Positions 18,521 to 29,093 of a DNA stretch of 64,000 bases are shown one piece after another (position 1 is the first letter of the stretch; each line of letters starts with the position of its first letter). The notes under the pieces were generated by a model, which ran no database searches, was not told the DNA's origin, and worked only from the letters and a program-made list of their open reading frames with translations. Both the position numbers and the translations under genes were made by a program. The stretch comes from Desulfuromonas sp. CSMB_57 (GTDB lineage: Bacteria > Desulfobacterota > Desulfuromonadia > Desulfuromonadales > Syntrophotaleaceae), in NCBI RefSeq assembly GCF_020194955.2, contig NZ_JAFCIY020000019.1, forward strand, positions 1 to 64,000, in the 5' to 3' direction.

Positions 18521-20103
18521 AGACCACGGACCCCGGTTTGGACCATGTTCTGACAACGACCTTCGAGTGCCTGCGGGAATCCGTCGACGGTTTCAAGCCC
18601 GACCTGGAGCTGCAACGCATCGGTTGGGTGGAATCCGTCGGCAAAGGCATCGCGCGGGTCAGCGGCCTGCCGGGAGTGCAGTCCGAAGAACTTCTCATGT
18701 TCCCCGGCGGGCTGCCGGGACTGGTTTTCAACATCGAGCCGGAACGCGTCGGCGTGGTGTTGTTGGGTGATTATGCACACCTGGAGGCGGGGGACGAGGT
18801 GCGGCGCAGCGGCCGGGTGCTGGATGTGCCCGTCGGGGAAGGTCTCATCGGCCGGGTTGTGGATCCGACCGGTCGGCCCCTGGACGGCGGGCGCCCCCTG
18901 AGCGTGCCGCAGCGCTGGCCGGTGGAACGGGCGGCACCGGCCATCATGGACCGGCGGCCTGTCAATCAACCCTTGATGACGGGTATCAAGGCCATTGATG
19001 CTCTTATCCCCATCGGCCGCGGCCAGCGCGAACTGATTCTCGGCGACCGGCAGACCGGCAAGACCGCCATCGCCGTGGACACCATCATCAATCAGCGCCG
19101 GCAGGAGATGCTGTGCGTCTATTGTGCCATCGGCCAGCGGGCCGCCAGCGTGGCCGGCGTGGTGGCGCAACTGCGGGAACACGGGGCCATGGAGTACAGC
19201 ATCGTGGTGGTTGCCGAGGGCGACGCGCCGCCGGGATTGCAGTACATCGCCCCCTATGCCGCCACCACCATCGCCGAATATTTCATGCGGCGGGGCCGCG
19301 ATGTGCTCATCGTTTATGACGATCTGACCCGCCATGCCCGCGCCTACCGGGAGGTGTCCCTGCTGCTGCGGCGGCCGCCGGGGCGCGAAGCCTTTCCCGG
19401 TGATATCTTCTATGTGCATTCACGGCTGCTGGAGCGCGCCACCCGCCTCAACCAGAATCTTGGCGGCGGCAGTCTGACGGCTCTGCCCATCATTGAAACC
19501 GAGGCCCAGAACCTGGCCGCCTACATTCCCACCAATCTTATATCCATTACCGACGGCCAGATTTACCTGTCACCCGAGCTGTTCCAGAAGGGCCTGCTGC
19601 CGCCGGTGGATGTGGGCAAATCCGTATCACGGGTCGGCGGCAAGACCCAGTTGCCGGCCTACCGCGCCGTGGCCGGGGATCTGCGTCTGACCTACAGCCA
19701 GTTCGAGGAACTGGAAGCCTTCTCCCGCTTCGGCACCCGCCTGGACGAGGAGACCCGGCGTATTCTGGCGCGCGGTCGCCGCGTGCGGGGCATTCTGCGG
19801 CAGCCGCAATTTTCACCGCGCAGCGCCGCCGAACAGGTGCTGGTGCTGCATGCCGTCAACAGCGGGGTGTTCGATGAAGTCGAGGAAGCCGATCTGGTCG
19901 AGGCCGAGGCCGCGGTCTGCGGCGCCGTGGCCGAAGTGCCGGAGACGGCGGCACTTATCCAGGCCGGAGAAAAGCTCACCGATGAGGATCTGCGGGCTCT
20001 GCGGCAGGCCGCGCAGCATGCCGTAAAGCATCTGCACAACCAGCGGGAGAAAACCGATGCCGGCTCTGCAGGATCTGCAACGCCAGATCAAGAGCGCCGC
20101 TGA
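18517..20103 (+). CDS. atpA: N-type ATPase F1 subunit alpha
   Basis: A 528-residue nucleotide-binding but non-catalytic alpha subunit. The Walker A loop GDRQTGKT is at 176-183 and the Walker B region is [12 protein letters not shown]. The [19 protein letters not shown] and [13 protein letters not shown] segments are conserved. It overlaps atpF by 4 bases, and its last 47 bases are shared with the start of atpG in another frame, an unusually deep overlap even for this operon. Confidence 0.96.
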   Translation: MKTTDPGLDHVLTTTFECLRESVDGFKPDLELQRIGWVESVGKGIARVSGLPGVQSEELLMFPGGLPGLVFNIEPERVGVVLLGDYAHLEAGDEVRRSGRVLDVPVGEGLIGRVVDPTGRPLDGGRPLSVPQRWPVERAAPAIMDRRPVNQPLMTGIKAIDALIPIGRGQRELILGDRQTGKTAIAVDTIINQRRQEMLCVYCAIGQRAASVAGVVAQLREHGAMEYSIVVVAEGDAPPGLQYIAPYAATTIAEYFMRRGRDVLIVYDDLTRHARAYREVSLLLRRPPGREAFPGDIFYVHSRLLERATRLNQNLGGGSLTALPIIETEAQNLAAYIPTNLISITDGQIYLSPELFQKGLLPPVDVGKSVSRVGGKTQLPAYRAVAGDLRLTYSQFEELEAFSRFGTRLDEETRRILARGRRVRGILRQPQFSPRSAAEQVLVLHAVNSGVFDEVEEADLVEAEAAVCGAVAEVPETAALIQAGEKLTDEDLRALRQAAQHAVKHLHNQREKTDAGSAGSATPDQERR

Positions 20104-20938
20104 TCTCTACACGGTGGTGCGCACCATGAAAAGCCTGGCGGCGGTCAGCATCCGCCAGTACGAAGAGGCGGTGCGCGCCCTGGAGGGCTACTTTGCGACG
20201 GTGGAACTCGGTCTGCACGCCGTATTGCGGCACAGCGCCCTGACCGGGACGGCGGAACGGCCCCAGGGTACCGTCGCCCTGGTGCTGGGTTCCGATCAGG
20301 GCATGGCCGGGCGTTTCAATGAAGCCATCATCGAGTATGCCGCCGACGCTTTGGCGCAGGAGGATTCCAGGCAGGGCGACAGGCATTACTGGGTGGCCGG
20401 AGAAAAGGCCGCCGGCGGCATGGAGGAGCGTTTCGGCGCCGTTGCCGAGTTCTTTCCCCTGCCGTCCTCCGCCCAGGCGATAACCGGGGTGGTGCAGGAG
20501 GTGCTGTTGCGGTTCGACGCCCGCCGTCGGGAGTACGGTCCCTGCCGTCTGGAACTGTATTATAATGCCCCGGAAAGCGCCGCCAGCTATGGTCAGCAGC
20601 GACTGCCGGTGTTGCCGCCCGATCCGGAGTGGTTGCGGCAAATGGCCGGTCGCCCTTGGCCGGGGCGCAGCCTGCCCCTGTGCCGGGCCGCCTGGGGGCC
20701 GCTGTTCGCCGCGCTGGTGGGAGAATACCTGTTCGTCGCCCTGTTTCGCGCCTTCGCCGCCTCTCTCGCAGCGGAAAACGCCGCCCGCCTGGCCGCCATG
20801 CAGCGCGCCGAAAAGAATATCGAAGAGCTGCAGGAGCAGCTCGGCGCCCGCTATCACGCCCTGCGCCAGAGCGTCATCACCGAGGAACTGTTCGATATTC
20901 TGGGCGGGTTTGAAGCTTTAAATCAGGCTGAAGACTGA
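20057..20938 (+). CDS. atpG: N-type ATPase F1 subunit gamma
   Basis: A 293-residue central-stalk subunit. The N-terminal helix ([20 protein letters not shown], then [13 protein letters not shown]) and the C-terminal helix ([20 protein letters not shown]) form the expected antiparallel coiled coil around a globular middle. The ATG lies inside atpA. It is the last gene of the operon. Its stop is followed within 7 bases by a heptamer repeat block that may form the transcript end. Confidence 0.93.
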   Translation: MPALQDLQRQIKSAADLYTVVRTMKSLAAVSIRQYEEAVRALEGYFATVELGLHAVLRHSALTGTAERPQGTVALVLGSDQGMAGRFNEAIIEYAADALAQEDSRQGDRHYWVAGEKAAGGMEERFGAVAEFFPLPSSAQAITGVVQEVLLRFDARRREYGPCRLELYYNAPESAASYGQQRLPVLPPDPEWLRQMAGRPWPGRSLPLCRAAWGPLFAALVGEYLFVALFRAFAASLAAENAARLAAMQRAEKNIEELQEQLGARYHALRQSVITEELFDILGGFEALNQAED

Positions 20939-20944
20939 TAAAAA

Positions 20945-21113
20945 GCAGTCCGAAGGCTGAAGTCCGAAGACTGAAGTAAAAGCCTGACAAACGCTTCGCA
21001 CGGCTTGCGAAAAAATTTCCTTGCTTCCGCATGCTTCGAACACAATCCCTTCAGCCTTCAGCCTTCAGCCTTCAGCCTTCAGCCTTCAGCCTTCAGCCTT
21101 CAGCCTTCAGCCT
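20945..21113. repeat. Heptamer repeat array A (inverted blocks)
   Basis: The left block (20945-20978) consists of GCTGAAG, TCCGAAG and ACTGAAG units. The right block (21049-21111) is nine perfect tandem copies of CTTCAGC. The two blocks are in opposite orientation with about 70 bases between them, so the transcript could fold into a long hairpin. The array fills the gap between the convergent atpG and RND genes and could act as a bidirectional terminator. Confidence 0.85.
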
Positions 21114-21127
21114 GTCTTTCCTGCCTT

Positions 21128-24100
21128 TCAATACCTGAACTCCCGAAAACCAACCTTGAACAGCAACGCGTAGAGCACCGGCACCACGCCCAGGGTCAGG
21201 AGGGTGGCGAAGGCCAGCCCGAAGATGATGGCGATGGCCATGGGTTCCCAGAGGGGACCGCCGCCGAACCAGAGAGGCAGCAGGCCGCCGATGGTGGTGC
21301 CGGTGGTGAGCAGAATGGGCCGCATGCGGCGCTGGGCCGATTCGATGATGGCGCGCGCCGGGTCCAGGCCGTTTTCCTTGATCTCGATGTTGATCCGGTC
21401 GAGGAGCACGATGGCGTTGTTGACCACGATGCCGGCCAGGGCGACAACGCCGAGCAGGGTCATGAAGCCGAAATAACTGCCTGTCAGCAGCAGGCCGACG
21501 GTTACCCCGATAATGCCCAGGGGGATGGTCAGGAGGATGATCAGGGGCCGCCTCAGGGAATTGAACTGGCCCACCAGCAGCAGCACAATGATCAACCCGG
21601 CGATGGGCAGCTTGGCGTTGATGGAACGGTTGGCCTTGCCGGAGGTTTCCAACTCGCCGCCCATTGCATACTTGTAACCCAGCGGCCAGTGTTTGCTGCC
21701 GTTTTTCAGCCAGGCGTCCATCTGCTGGCCGACGGCGATGGCGTTGCTGGCCTGCTCCAGGCCGGCCTGCACCGTGACCGTGCGACTCCGGTCCCGGCGC
21801 AGGATCTTGGCCGGTTGCCAGGCGATTTCGATGTCCGCCACCTGTTTCAAGGGCACGGATTGACCGGTTCGCTGCACGTAGATGTTGTGGGTTTCCAGTT
21901 TGCCGATGTCCTGCCGATCGGCGGCGGTGGAGCGCAGGGTGACGGGAATCACTTCATCCCCTTCGCGGTATTCCGTGGTGGTGATGCCGCTGAGAATGGT
22001 CTGCAGGGATACCGCCACATCCCGACTGGTCAGGCCGGCGCGCAGAGCCCGGGGTTGGTTCACCTTGACCACCAGCTTTTTGGTGCGTGCGCCCCAGTCA
22101 TCGGTGATGTTGTTGACCCCCGGGATGGACGCCAGCTTTTCCTTGACCTGATCCACCAGAGCGAACAGGCGGTCATTGTCCTTGCCGGATAGACGGACCT
22201 CCACCGGACTGTCGATGGGCGGGCCGAGGCTCAGGGGCTGGATGCGCGGTGTCAGGTCCGGAAACCGGCTGCGGCAGAAGGCATCCAGGCGGGGAATCAC
22301 TTCGGCCAGATTATGGGTGCGTGAGGTGCCGTTGAGAATCAGGTAGGCATACTCCGGACTGGGCGGTTCAGGTTTATAGGGCAGCATGTAGCGGGGCGCG
22401 CCTTCGCCGATAAAGGCCACCCAGTCGACCAATCCTTCGCCCTCACCCTGGCGCAGCAGTTCCTTGGTCATGAACGCTTCGATTTCCTTGACCACTTGTT
22501 CGGTGCGCAGCAGAGGCGTGCCCATGGGCAACTTCAGCTCGGCATAGAAGACCGCTTTGTCGCTGGGCGGAAAAAACATTTTCGGCACCATCCGCATGCC
22601 GATCACGGCAGCGACAAACAGCAGGGCGATGGCGGTGACGGTGGCGCCGCGGTGCCGCAGCAGGGCCAGCAGTCCCTTTCGGTACCAGCGGTAAAAAGGA
22701 GAATCGTAACTGACCGCTTCCGGGCTCTGCTTGACCCGCAGAAAGTGCACGCACAGCAGGGGCGTCATGGTCAGGGCCAACAGCCAGGAACATAGCAGGG
22801 TGATGGTCACCACTTTGAACAGGGGCTGGGTATACTCTCCGGTGGAGGATTGGGCCAGAAAGATGGGCAGAAAGGCCGCGGCCGTGGTCAGGCTGGAGGT
22901 CAACAGGGGGATTTTCAGCTCCTGCGCCGATTCGATGGCGGCCTGTCGTGCCGGGCGGCCGGCCGCCATGGCGACCATGATGGATTCGCTCATGACGATG
23001 GCATTATCCACCAGCATGCCCAGGGCGATGATCAGGGAGGCCAGGGACATCTGGTCGATGCCGATATCCAGCAGCCTCATGATCATCAAGGACATGATCA
23101 TGGCCATGGGAATCAGGCTGGCCACCACCAGGCCGGTGCGCAGGCCGAGAAACACCAGCATTACCGCCAGGACAATGACCATGGCCTGCAACAGATTGCT
23201 GACGAACTCATCCACCTTGCGTTTGACGTGCTCCGGCTGAAAGGCCACTACGTCAAACTCGACACCTACCGGATAGGCCTGCCGAAAACGCGTCAGGGAG
23301 CTTTGCACCTCCGCGCCCAGTTGCAGAATATCCCCGCCCTCCCGCAGGTGGAGAGCCAGCGCCAGGGTCGGTTGACCGCGGTAGCGGGTCTTGGTTTTGG
23401 GCGGATCGATATAGTCACGCTCAATCTGGACGATGTCTTCCAGAAAAACCAGGTCGCCGCTGGTCGGCAGGGTGATGACGGTGCGGCGCAGATCCTCGAC
23501 GGAGTCGAAGTTGCCCGTCGGTTCAAGAACGATCTGTTCGCGGTCGGTAAAAATCTGGCCGCCGGGGATGATGATATTGCGGGCTTCGAGAATGCTTTTC
23601 AACTGCAGGGGAGACAACCCCAATTCCGCCAGGCGGGCATTGCTGTATTCGACGAAGATGCGTTCTTCCTGGACGCCGCGAATTTCGACTTTGGCGATGT
23701 TCTCGTTGAGCAGCAGTTCGTTGCGGCATTCGTCGGCGATCTTTTTCAACTCGGCATAGCTGAAATCCGGACCCGTGATGGCGATGATGGTGCCGAAGAT
23801 ATCCCCGAATTCGTCGTTGACGAAGGGACCGACAATTTCGTCGGGCAGTTCCTGCCGGGCGCGGTCGACCTTGCGGCGCAGGTTGTCCCAGATGGGCCGC
23901 ATGTCCTTGTAACGTTCCAGGATGTTGACGAAGATGACCGACACGCCGGGCTTCGACTCGCTGTCGATGTATTCGATTTCGGGAATTTCCTGGATGATCT
24001 TCTCCAGTTTGTCCGTCACCAGCTGTTCGACCCGTTCCGGGCTGGCGCCGGGGAAATAGGTGAGCACCTGGGCGGTGCGCACCACGAAGCCGGGATCCTC

Positions 24101-24205
24101 GTCGCGCGGCAGGGTGCGGAAGGCGAACAGGCCCGCCAGAGCGATGACCAGCAGGGCTACGTAGGTGACACGGGTTTTCTCCAGGGCCGCCTGGGTCAGG
24201 TTCAT
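21128..24205 (-). CDS. RND-family efflux permease (HAE1/AcrB type)
   Basis: A 1025-residue inner-membrane proton-driven pump. The sequence shows the duplicated RND layout of two sets of TM helices and two large periplasmic porter domains. The N-terminal part has DEDPGFVVRTAQVLT and FPGASPERVEQLVTDKLE. The TM4 aspartate relay sits in GMLVDNAIVMSESI, and the equivalent second-half segment is VALAGIVVNNAIVLLDRINI. It is shorter than AcrB and its substrate cannot be told. It overlaps the fusion-protein gene by 4 bases and is the last gene of a three-gene efflux operon. Its stop lies beside heptamer array A. Confidence 0.93.
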   Translation of the reverse strand: MNLTQAALEKTRVTYVALLVIALAGLFAFRTLPRDEDPGFVVRTAQVLTYFPGASPERVEQLVTDKLEKIIQEIPEIEYIDSESKPGVSVIFVNILERYKDMRPIWDNLRRKVDRARQELPDEIVGPFVNDEFGDIFGTIIAITGPDFSYAELKKIADECRNELLLNENIAKVEIRGVQEERIFVEYSNARLAELGLSPLQLKSILEARNIIIPGGQIFTDREQIVLEPTGNFDSVEDLRRTVITLPTSGDLVFLEDIVQIERDYIDPPKTKTRYRGQPTLALALHLREGGDILQLGAEVQSSLTRFRQAYPVGVEFDVVAFQPEHVKRKVDEFVSNLLQAMVIVLAVMLVFLGLRTGLVVASLIPMAMIMSLMIMRLLDIGIDQMSLASLIIALGMLVDNAIVMSESIMVAMAAGRPARQAAIESAQELKIPLLTSSLTTAAAFLPIFLAQSSTGEYTQPLFKVVTITLLCSWLLALTMTPLLCVHFLRVKQSPEAVSYDSPFYRWYRKGLLALLRHRGATVTAIALLFVAAVIGMRMVPKMFFPPSDKAVFYAELKLPMGTPLLRTEQVVKEIEAFMTKELLRQGEGEGLVDWVAFIGEGAPRYMLPYKPEPPSPEYAYLILNGTSRTHNLAEVIPRLDAFCRSRFPDLTPRIQPLSLGPPIDSPVEVRLSGKDNDRLFALVDQVKEKLASIPGVNNITDDWGARTKKLVVKVNQPRALRAGLTSRDVAVSLQTILSGITTTEYREGDEVIPVTLRSTAADRQDIGKLETHNIYVQRTGQSVPLKQVADIEIAWQPAKILRRDRSRTVTVQAGLEQASNAIAVGQQMDAWLKNGSKHWPLGYKYAMGGELETSGKANRSINAKLPIAGLIIVLLLVGQFNSLRRPLIILLTIPLGIIGVTVGLLLTGSYFGFMTLLGVVALAGIVVNNAIVLLDRINIEIKENGLDPARAIIESAQRRMRPILLTTGTTIGGLLPLWFGGGPLWEPMAIAIIFGLAFATLLTLGVVPVLYALLFKVGFREFRY

Positions 24206-25308
24206 GGTGCCTTCCCTTCGCTGCCGAGGAGTTTGACCTTCTGGCCGTCACCGAGCAGGCTGACGCCGGCGGTCACCACCAGGTTGCCATCTTTGAGGCC
24301 ACTCATGATCTCCAGGCCGGCCGGGGTCAGTTCGCCCACGGTGACGGTCTGCCGGTGGATGACCCCCGTTTCCGTCTCGGCCGGGGAGAGCAGGAACACG
24401 AATCGTCCCTCCCGATCTTCGCCCACCGCTTCCGGCGGCACCAGGAAGCGGGCGCTGCTCTCGCCATTGCGGGGAAACCGGAACCGGACTTCGCCGGCCA
24501 TGCCGGGGTGTATGCGAGGATTGGCTTCTTTGAGGCGTACCCGGACTGGAAAGGTGGTGGCTTGGCCGAGGGTGGCCACGCCGACCTCGGTGACGGTGGC
24601 GGGGAACAGCTGACGGTCGATGGCGTCAAAACGGACCTGCACCGTATCGCCGCGTCGGATCTGGTGGATCTGGGTTTCGGGAATGGCGACAGTGACCTCA
24701 GGCAACTCCCCTGAGGTCAGGATGACCACCACCTGGCCGGCGGCGACGTTTTCGTTGACCTCCACCGTAACGCTGGCGATGGCGCCGTCCGTTGGCGCCG
24801 TCAGTCGGGTGTAGCCGAGTTGCGAGCGGCTCAGGGCCAGGCCGGTGGCGCCGGCGCGCACCGCAGCGGCGGCCGATTCGCTGGCGGCACGGGCGGCGTC
24901 CAGGTCGCTGCGCGAAGCGTTGCGGTTTTCATACAGGGCGCGGACCCGTTCATAGGCGGCATCGGCGTTGCGTGCCTGGGCCTGGGTGCGGGCCAGGGCC
25001 GCGGCGGCTTCCTGGACCTGCAGTTGATAGTCCGTCGGATCCAGTCGGGCGATGAGCTGCCCGGCAGCAACCCGGTCTCCGACCTTGACCGGCAGTTCCA
25101 GGATGGCACCGGGTACGCGAAAACTCAGGCGCGACTCCAGTCCCGCCTGAGCGGTGCCGGCGAAGGTTCGCTCCATCCATTCACCGGCCGCTTCGACGCG
25201 CTGAAAACGCACCGGGCGAAGTATTTCCGTAGAATCATCCTGACGGCTTCGACAACCGGAAAGAAGACCGGCCAGCAACAACGTTATCCCAATCAATCTC
25301 AACAGCAT
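24202..25308 (-). CDS. RND periplasmic adaptor (membrane fusion lipoprotein)
   Basis: A 368-residue adaptor linking the RND pump to the outer-membrane channel. A lipobox LLSGC gives a lipid-anchored Cys near residue 19. A lipoyl-like domain follows (GAILELPVKVGDRVAAGQLI), split by an alpha hairpin (QLQVQEAAAALARTQAQARN), then beta-barrel and membrane-proximal domains (GLKDGNLVVTAGVSLLGDGQ). It sits 21 bases after the TolC-like gene and overlaps the pump gene, so the three are co-translated. Confidence 0.93.
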   Translation of the reverse strand: MLLRLIGITLLLAGLLSGCRSRQDDSTEILRPVRFQRVEAAGEWMERTFAGTAQAGLESRLSFRVPGAILELPVKVGDRVAAGQLIARLDPTDYQLQVQEAAAALARTQAQARNADAAYERVRALYENRNASRSDLDAARAASESAAAAVRAGATGLALSRSQLGYTRLTAPTDGAIASVTVEVNENVAAGQVVVILTSGELPEVTVAIPETQIHQIRRGDTVQVRFDAIDRQLFPATVTEVGVATLGQATTFPVRVRLKEANPRIHPGMAGEVRFRFPRNGESSARFLVPPEAVGEDREGRFVFLLSPAETETGVIHRQTVTVGELTPAGLEIMSGLKDGNLVVTAGVSLLGDGQKVKLLGSEGKAP

Positions 25309-25329
25309 AAAAAGCCCCCGGGCAAGGGT

Positions 25330-27738
25330 TCAGGGTTCCGTGGTGGCAGTCGGCGCGGTGCCGAGAAACTCGGCCAGGCGGACAAACCAGGCTTCACGCT
25401 CCTCGGGCCCGATGAAGAAATCGAACTGGCCGGTGGCGCGTTGCACTGCCATCAAGTCGAGAAGAAAGTCGAAAACCGCGTTGGCCGCCGCCTGTTCCGC
25501 CGCCAGGGCGGCATTCTGGGCATCGAGCAGTTCCAGGATTGAGACCACCCCGCGCGAATAGGCATCCGTCACCAATTCCAGGTTCTGGGTGGCGGCGACC
25601 GCCGCCTGTCGCGACAACCGGATACCGGCGTGAGAGGCCCTGCTGGATTGCAGGGCGGTGCGAATCCGCTGTTCCAGGCGGTCGGCCAGGGCACGGCGTT
25701 CGAGGTGCAGCCGCCCCAGCTCGTGCCGGGTGCGGGCCAGTTCCGAACGTCGCGCGCCGCCGGTGAACAGGGGCAGGCTGAGTTGCAGGCCGACGTTCCA
25801 ATTGGTGTCGTCGGCTTCGGGGATATCCACCGGCAACAGGCCCGAGAGCTGGCGGAAGGGCGACTCGGCGCCGGCTCCGCCCTCGTGCAGCAGCTGGCTG
25901 ACACCGGCATGCAGGGACAGGTCCGGCACCCAGAAGGCGCGGGCGGCGGCGGTTTTGGCCCGTTCCGTCGCCGCCAGGGCGGCATCCAGCTGTTGCAGCT
26001 CCGGCGCCGCGGCCAGGCCCTCGCGCACCATGAACTCGCGGAAACGGGCGAATTCCCGGGGGGTGGCCAGGTTGCCGAGAAGGCGCGGATCGCTGGTGAT
26101 CAACTGGGGGTCGTCGAGGCCGGTCTCGGCGGCGACCAGGGGCTCCTCCAACGGGCGATACAGCACCCGGTTGAGGGCCAGTTCCGCTTGGGAACGGGCC
26201 ACATCGGCAGCGATGACCGCCCGCCGGTCCTGGGCCAGCTGGCTTTCCCAACGATAGACCTCGGCCGGCCCGGAAAAGCCCACTTCCCGCCGCATGCGGG
26301 CCAGCTCAAGGTTGGAGCGGGTCAGGCGCAGGTTGTTGCGCTGCACGGTTTGCAGGGTTTTGGCGCGCAGCACGTTGAGATAGGCGGTGGTGGCTTCCTG
26401 AACCACGTCCAGACGCAGCTGCCGGCGCTGTTCTTCCCGACCGCGTTGCTGTTGCTTCTGGATGTCGAAATTGGCCCAGGCCGGCTCCGAGTAGAGGGAT
26501 TGTCGCAGGGCCAATCCGGCACTGACCGTCTCTTCGGCCTGGGTGCCGAAGCTGGCCCGGGCCCGGTCGGCATCGATGAGGGTACCGGAGGCGCCCAGTT
26601 GCAGTTGTGGCAGCAGCCCGGCGCGGGCCTTGCCGACTTCGGCCTGCCCGGCGGCCAGTTTCTGGTCGGCAGCCGCCAGATCCAGGTTGATGCGGAGGGC
26701 CTCCTGCACGACCCCGGCCAGGGTCCAGCGCTGGGCGCCGGCGGGAGGCTCATCCTCGAGGAGTTCCGCTTCGGTAAGAATGTCCCAGGTCGGCGAATAG
26801 CCGATGGCCCGGGCGGTGGCCATGTTGAGGGTCAGGCGTTCCTGCTGATCGATGACGACCGGCAGCTGCGCGGCGGCTTCGCCGAGGAGCAGGCGTTGCA
26901 GGTTCAAAGCCGTGCGGCGGGCCAGGCGCGCCATTTCGGTGGCCGGCGTTACCGTGGCCAGCACCCCCTGCTCCACTTCGTCGCGCCCCAGATAGGAAAA
27001 GGATGGCAGGCGCCGGGCGGCCAGGCCGTCCAGCAGGGCCTGGAATTCTTCCTTGGGCAGCAGCAGGGGGGTCAGGTAGACGGCATCCACGGTTCCCGGC
27101 AGGGCGTCCAGGGCCGGTGCGGCCCGATCCTGTACGGGCACGAAGCTGACCTCCACGCCGGATGACCGCAGCTCGCGGCCCAGGGCTTGAGCCAGTTCCG
27201 GGATGTGGTCGTGGTAGGCGCGGTGACAGAGCACCGCCAGGTGGCGATAGGGAACCAGTTCGCGAAAGCGGCTCAGATCCCGGCTCATGGGACGATGGGG
27301 GGTGACATAGGTGAAGTTGCGCACGCCGCTGCTGCCGTTGCGGGACGGCAAACCCTGTATGCGGTGATCGGCCACCAAGGCGGCGATGGCGGGCTTCGGC
27401 AGAGGGGCGCGGCGGGCCAGTTCCTGGCCCGACAGGAGGCCGAGGGCCAGGACCACCCGGATCCGGGGGTCGGCCATCAGGGCATCGATGTTGGCGTCGA
27501 TACGGGACTTTTGCCAGTTGCCGCCGAGGATGCGGTCGGCGGGGAAGCGAACGTCGAACTCCCGGGACAGAAGCTCGTCGATTTCGGCCCGAAACAGCTT
27601 GAGAAGATCGGCATTGCCTTCCCAAGGCCCGTCGAACAGAACCCCGACCTGGATGACGGGACGGGCGGCCAGGGCATTCGCCGGCCAGTAGAGCAGCAGA
27701 ACCAGGCCGGCCATCGTACATGCGAGCAATGAACGCAT
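25330..27738 (-). CDS. TolC-family outer-membrane protein fused to a periplasmic-binding-protein-like domain
   Basis: An 802-residue protein, roughly twice the usual TolC size. After a signal peptide (MRSLLACTMAGLVLLLYWPA), residues about 30-330 look like an ABC-type periplasmic substrate-binding domain of the PF04392/COG2984 kind (VIQVGVLFDGPW, VVLALGLLSGQELARR, YVTPHRPMSRDL, VDAVYLTPLLLPKEEF). Residues about 350-800 are a TolC/OEP domain with long paired helices (VVQEALRINLDLAAADQKLA and DLVVQ-type repeats). The start at 27738 is chosen for the GGGAGGG site and the signal peptide. It is first in the efflux operon. The extra domain may sense or capture substrate for export. Confidence 0.85.
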   Translation of the reverse strand: MRSLLACTMAGLVLLLYWPANALAARPVIQVGVLFDGPWEGNADLLKLFRAEIDELLSREFDVRFPADRILGGNWQKSRIDANIDALMADPRIRVVLALGLLSGQELARRAPLPKPAIAALVADHRIQGLPSRNGSSGVRNFTYVTPHRPMSRDLSRFRELVPYRHLAVLCHRAYHDHIPELAQALGRELRSSGVEVSFVPVQDRAAPALDALPGTVDAVYLTPLLLPKEEFQALLDGLAARRLPSFSYLGRDEVEQGVLATVTPATEMARLARRTALNLQRLLLGEAAAQLPVVIDQQERLTLNMATARAIGYSPTWDILTEAELLEDEPPAGAQRWTLAGVVQEALRINLDLAAADQKLAAGQAEVGKARAGLLPQLQLGASGTLIDADRARASFGTQAEETVSAGLALRQSLYSEPAWANFDIQKQQQRGREEQRRQLRLDVVQEATTAYLNVLRAKTLQTVQRNNLRLTRSNLELARMRREVGFSGPAEVYRWESQLAQDRRAVIAADVARSQAELALNRVLYRPLEEPLVAAETGLDDPQLITSDPRLLGNLATPREFARFREFMVREGLAAAPELQQLDAALAATERAKTAAARAFWVPDLSLHAGVSQLLHEGGAGAESPFRQLSGLLPVDIPEADDTNWNVGLQLSLPLFTGGARRSELARTRHELGRLHLERRALADRLEQRIRTALQSSRASHAGIRLSRQAAVAATQNLELVTDAYSRGVVSILELLDAQNAALAAEQAAANAVFDFLLDLMAVQRATGQFDFFIGPEEREAWFVRLAEFLGTAPTATTEP

Positions 27739-27856
27739 CGTCCCTCCCGAACCAAGGCAAGAAATTTTGACCGGACGGAAATTTAGCACGTTCCCATTTG
27801 TCAGGCAAGAATGAAGGCCGATTTATCGTCACCGGCGTGCCTTGCCGACCGCCCCG

Positions 27857-28783
27857 TCAGGGCGGACAGCAGGCGCAGGTGGAGCGGAACAGGGTGGTGC
27901 TCAGATAACGATCGCCACGATCCGGCAAAAGGGTGACGATGGTGCCCGCCTCCATGCTGCGGGCGATTTCCATGGCCCCGGCCACCGCCGCGCCGCTCGA
28001 CATGCCGGCAAAGATGCCCTCCCGGATCGCCAACCGGCGGGCGGCCTCGAAAGCCGCATCGTCATCGACGGTGAGTTTCTCGTCGAGGCGCGCCGGACAG
28101 TAGATGTCGGGCACGATGGCTTCCTGCATGTTCTTGAGGCCCTGAACCTTGTGGCCGAGGACCGGCTCCACCCCGACAATGCGGATGGCGGGATTCTGTT
28201 CCTTGAGATAGCGGCTGACCCCCATCAGGGTGCCGCCGGTGCCCATGCCGGCCACGAAAACATCCACGTCGCCGCTGGACTGGGCGTAGATCTCCGGGCC
28301 GGTGGTACAGTAGTGGGCCAGAGGATTGTTCTCGTTGGCATACTGGTTGGGCATGTAGTAGCGATCCGGTTGCTCGGCCAGAATGCGGTGGGCCATGCGG
28401 ATAGCCCCATCCGTGGCTTCTCCCGGCGGCGACAGGATGACGTCGGCGCCATAGGCTTCCAGCACCGCCCGGCGCTCCATACTGACACAGCCGGGCATGA
28501 CCAGGGTCACGCGATGGCCGCGCGCGGCGCCGATCATGGCCAGGGCGATGCCGGTATTGCCGGAAGTCGGCTCGAGGATGATGCGGTCGCCGGCGAGGGC
28601 GCCGGATTCCTCGGCTTTTTTGAGCATGAAGCTCGCGGGTCGATCCTTCACCGAGCCGCCGGGATTGTTGCCTTCGAGTTTGGCCAGGATGCGCACCCGG
28701 GGGTTGGGGCTGAGATGATTCAGTTCTACCAGCGGCGTATTGCCGATGGCATCCAGGAGACTGTGGGAAAAGACTGTTTTCAT
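27857..28783 (-). CDS. cysM: Cysteine synthase, CysM type
   Basis: A 308-residue PLP enzyme forming L-cysteine from O-acetylserine and sulfide or thiosulfate. The Schiff-base lysine is K46 (NNPGGSVKDR). The substrate loop TSGNT is at 73-77 and the phosphate-binding loop is GMGTGGTLMG. The sequence is nearer CysM than CysK by overall feel, which is a moderate judgement. The C-terminus ends CACCPP, an unusual cysteine cluster. The start at 28783 gives the usual N-terminus (LLDAIGNTPLVEL). A longer frame upstream runs into repeat array B and is rejected. Confidence 0.9.
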   Translation of the reverse strand: MKTVFSHSLLDAIGNTPLVELNHLSPNPRVRILAKLEGNNPGGSVKDRPASFMLKKAEESGALAGDRIILEPTSGNTGIALAMIGAARGHRVTLVMPGCVSMERRAVLEAYGADVILSPPGEATDGAIRMAHRILAEQPDRYYMPNQYANENNPLAHYCTTGPEIYAQSSGDVDVFVAGMGTGGTLMGVSRYLKEQNPAIRIVGVEPVLGHKVQGLKNMQEAIVPDIYCPARLDEKLTVDDDAAFEAARRLAIREGIFAGMSSGAAVAGAMEIARSMEAGTIVTLLPDRGDRYLSTTLFRSTCACCPP

Positions 28784-28872
28784 GGAAGCAACCCGCCTGA
28801 ATTGACAAGAATGGATGTTGCCGGAATAAAGCGTCGCCATCTTAGCGGAAGGTACCCGGGGATGGCAATAGA

Positions 28873-29092
28873 AAGTCTGAAGGCTCATAAAGGCAGTCCG
28901 AAGGCTGAAGTCCGAAGACTGATGTGGCAGTCCGAAGGCTGAAGACTGAAGGCTGAAGTAAGGGCAAAAGCCAACCCGGTTTGTCCGGGAACGGCTCGGG
29001 ACCTGGAGAAAAAGTCCATTTTGGCAGGAAGGCTTGGCGCATTTCCCTTCAGTCTTCGGACTTCAGCCTTCAGCCTGCTTCAAATCAGCCTG
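28873..29092. repeat. Heptamer repeat array B (inverted blocks)
   Basis: The left part (28873-28959) has several GCTGAAG, TCCGAAG and ACTGAAG units. The right part (29047-29074) reads CTTCAGT, CTTCGGA, CTTCAGC, CTTCAGC and then degenerate copies. About 90 bases of ordinary sequence separate them. The array fills the 310-base gap between ubiD and cysM, and no gene is seen in the gap. Confidence 0.85.
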
Positions 29093-29093
29093 C

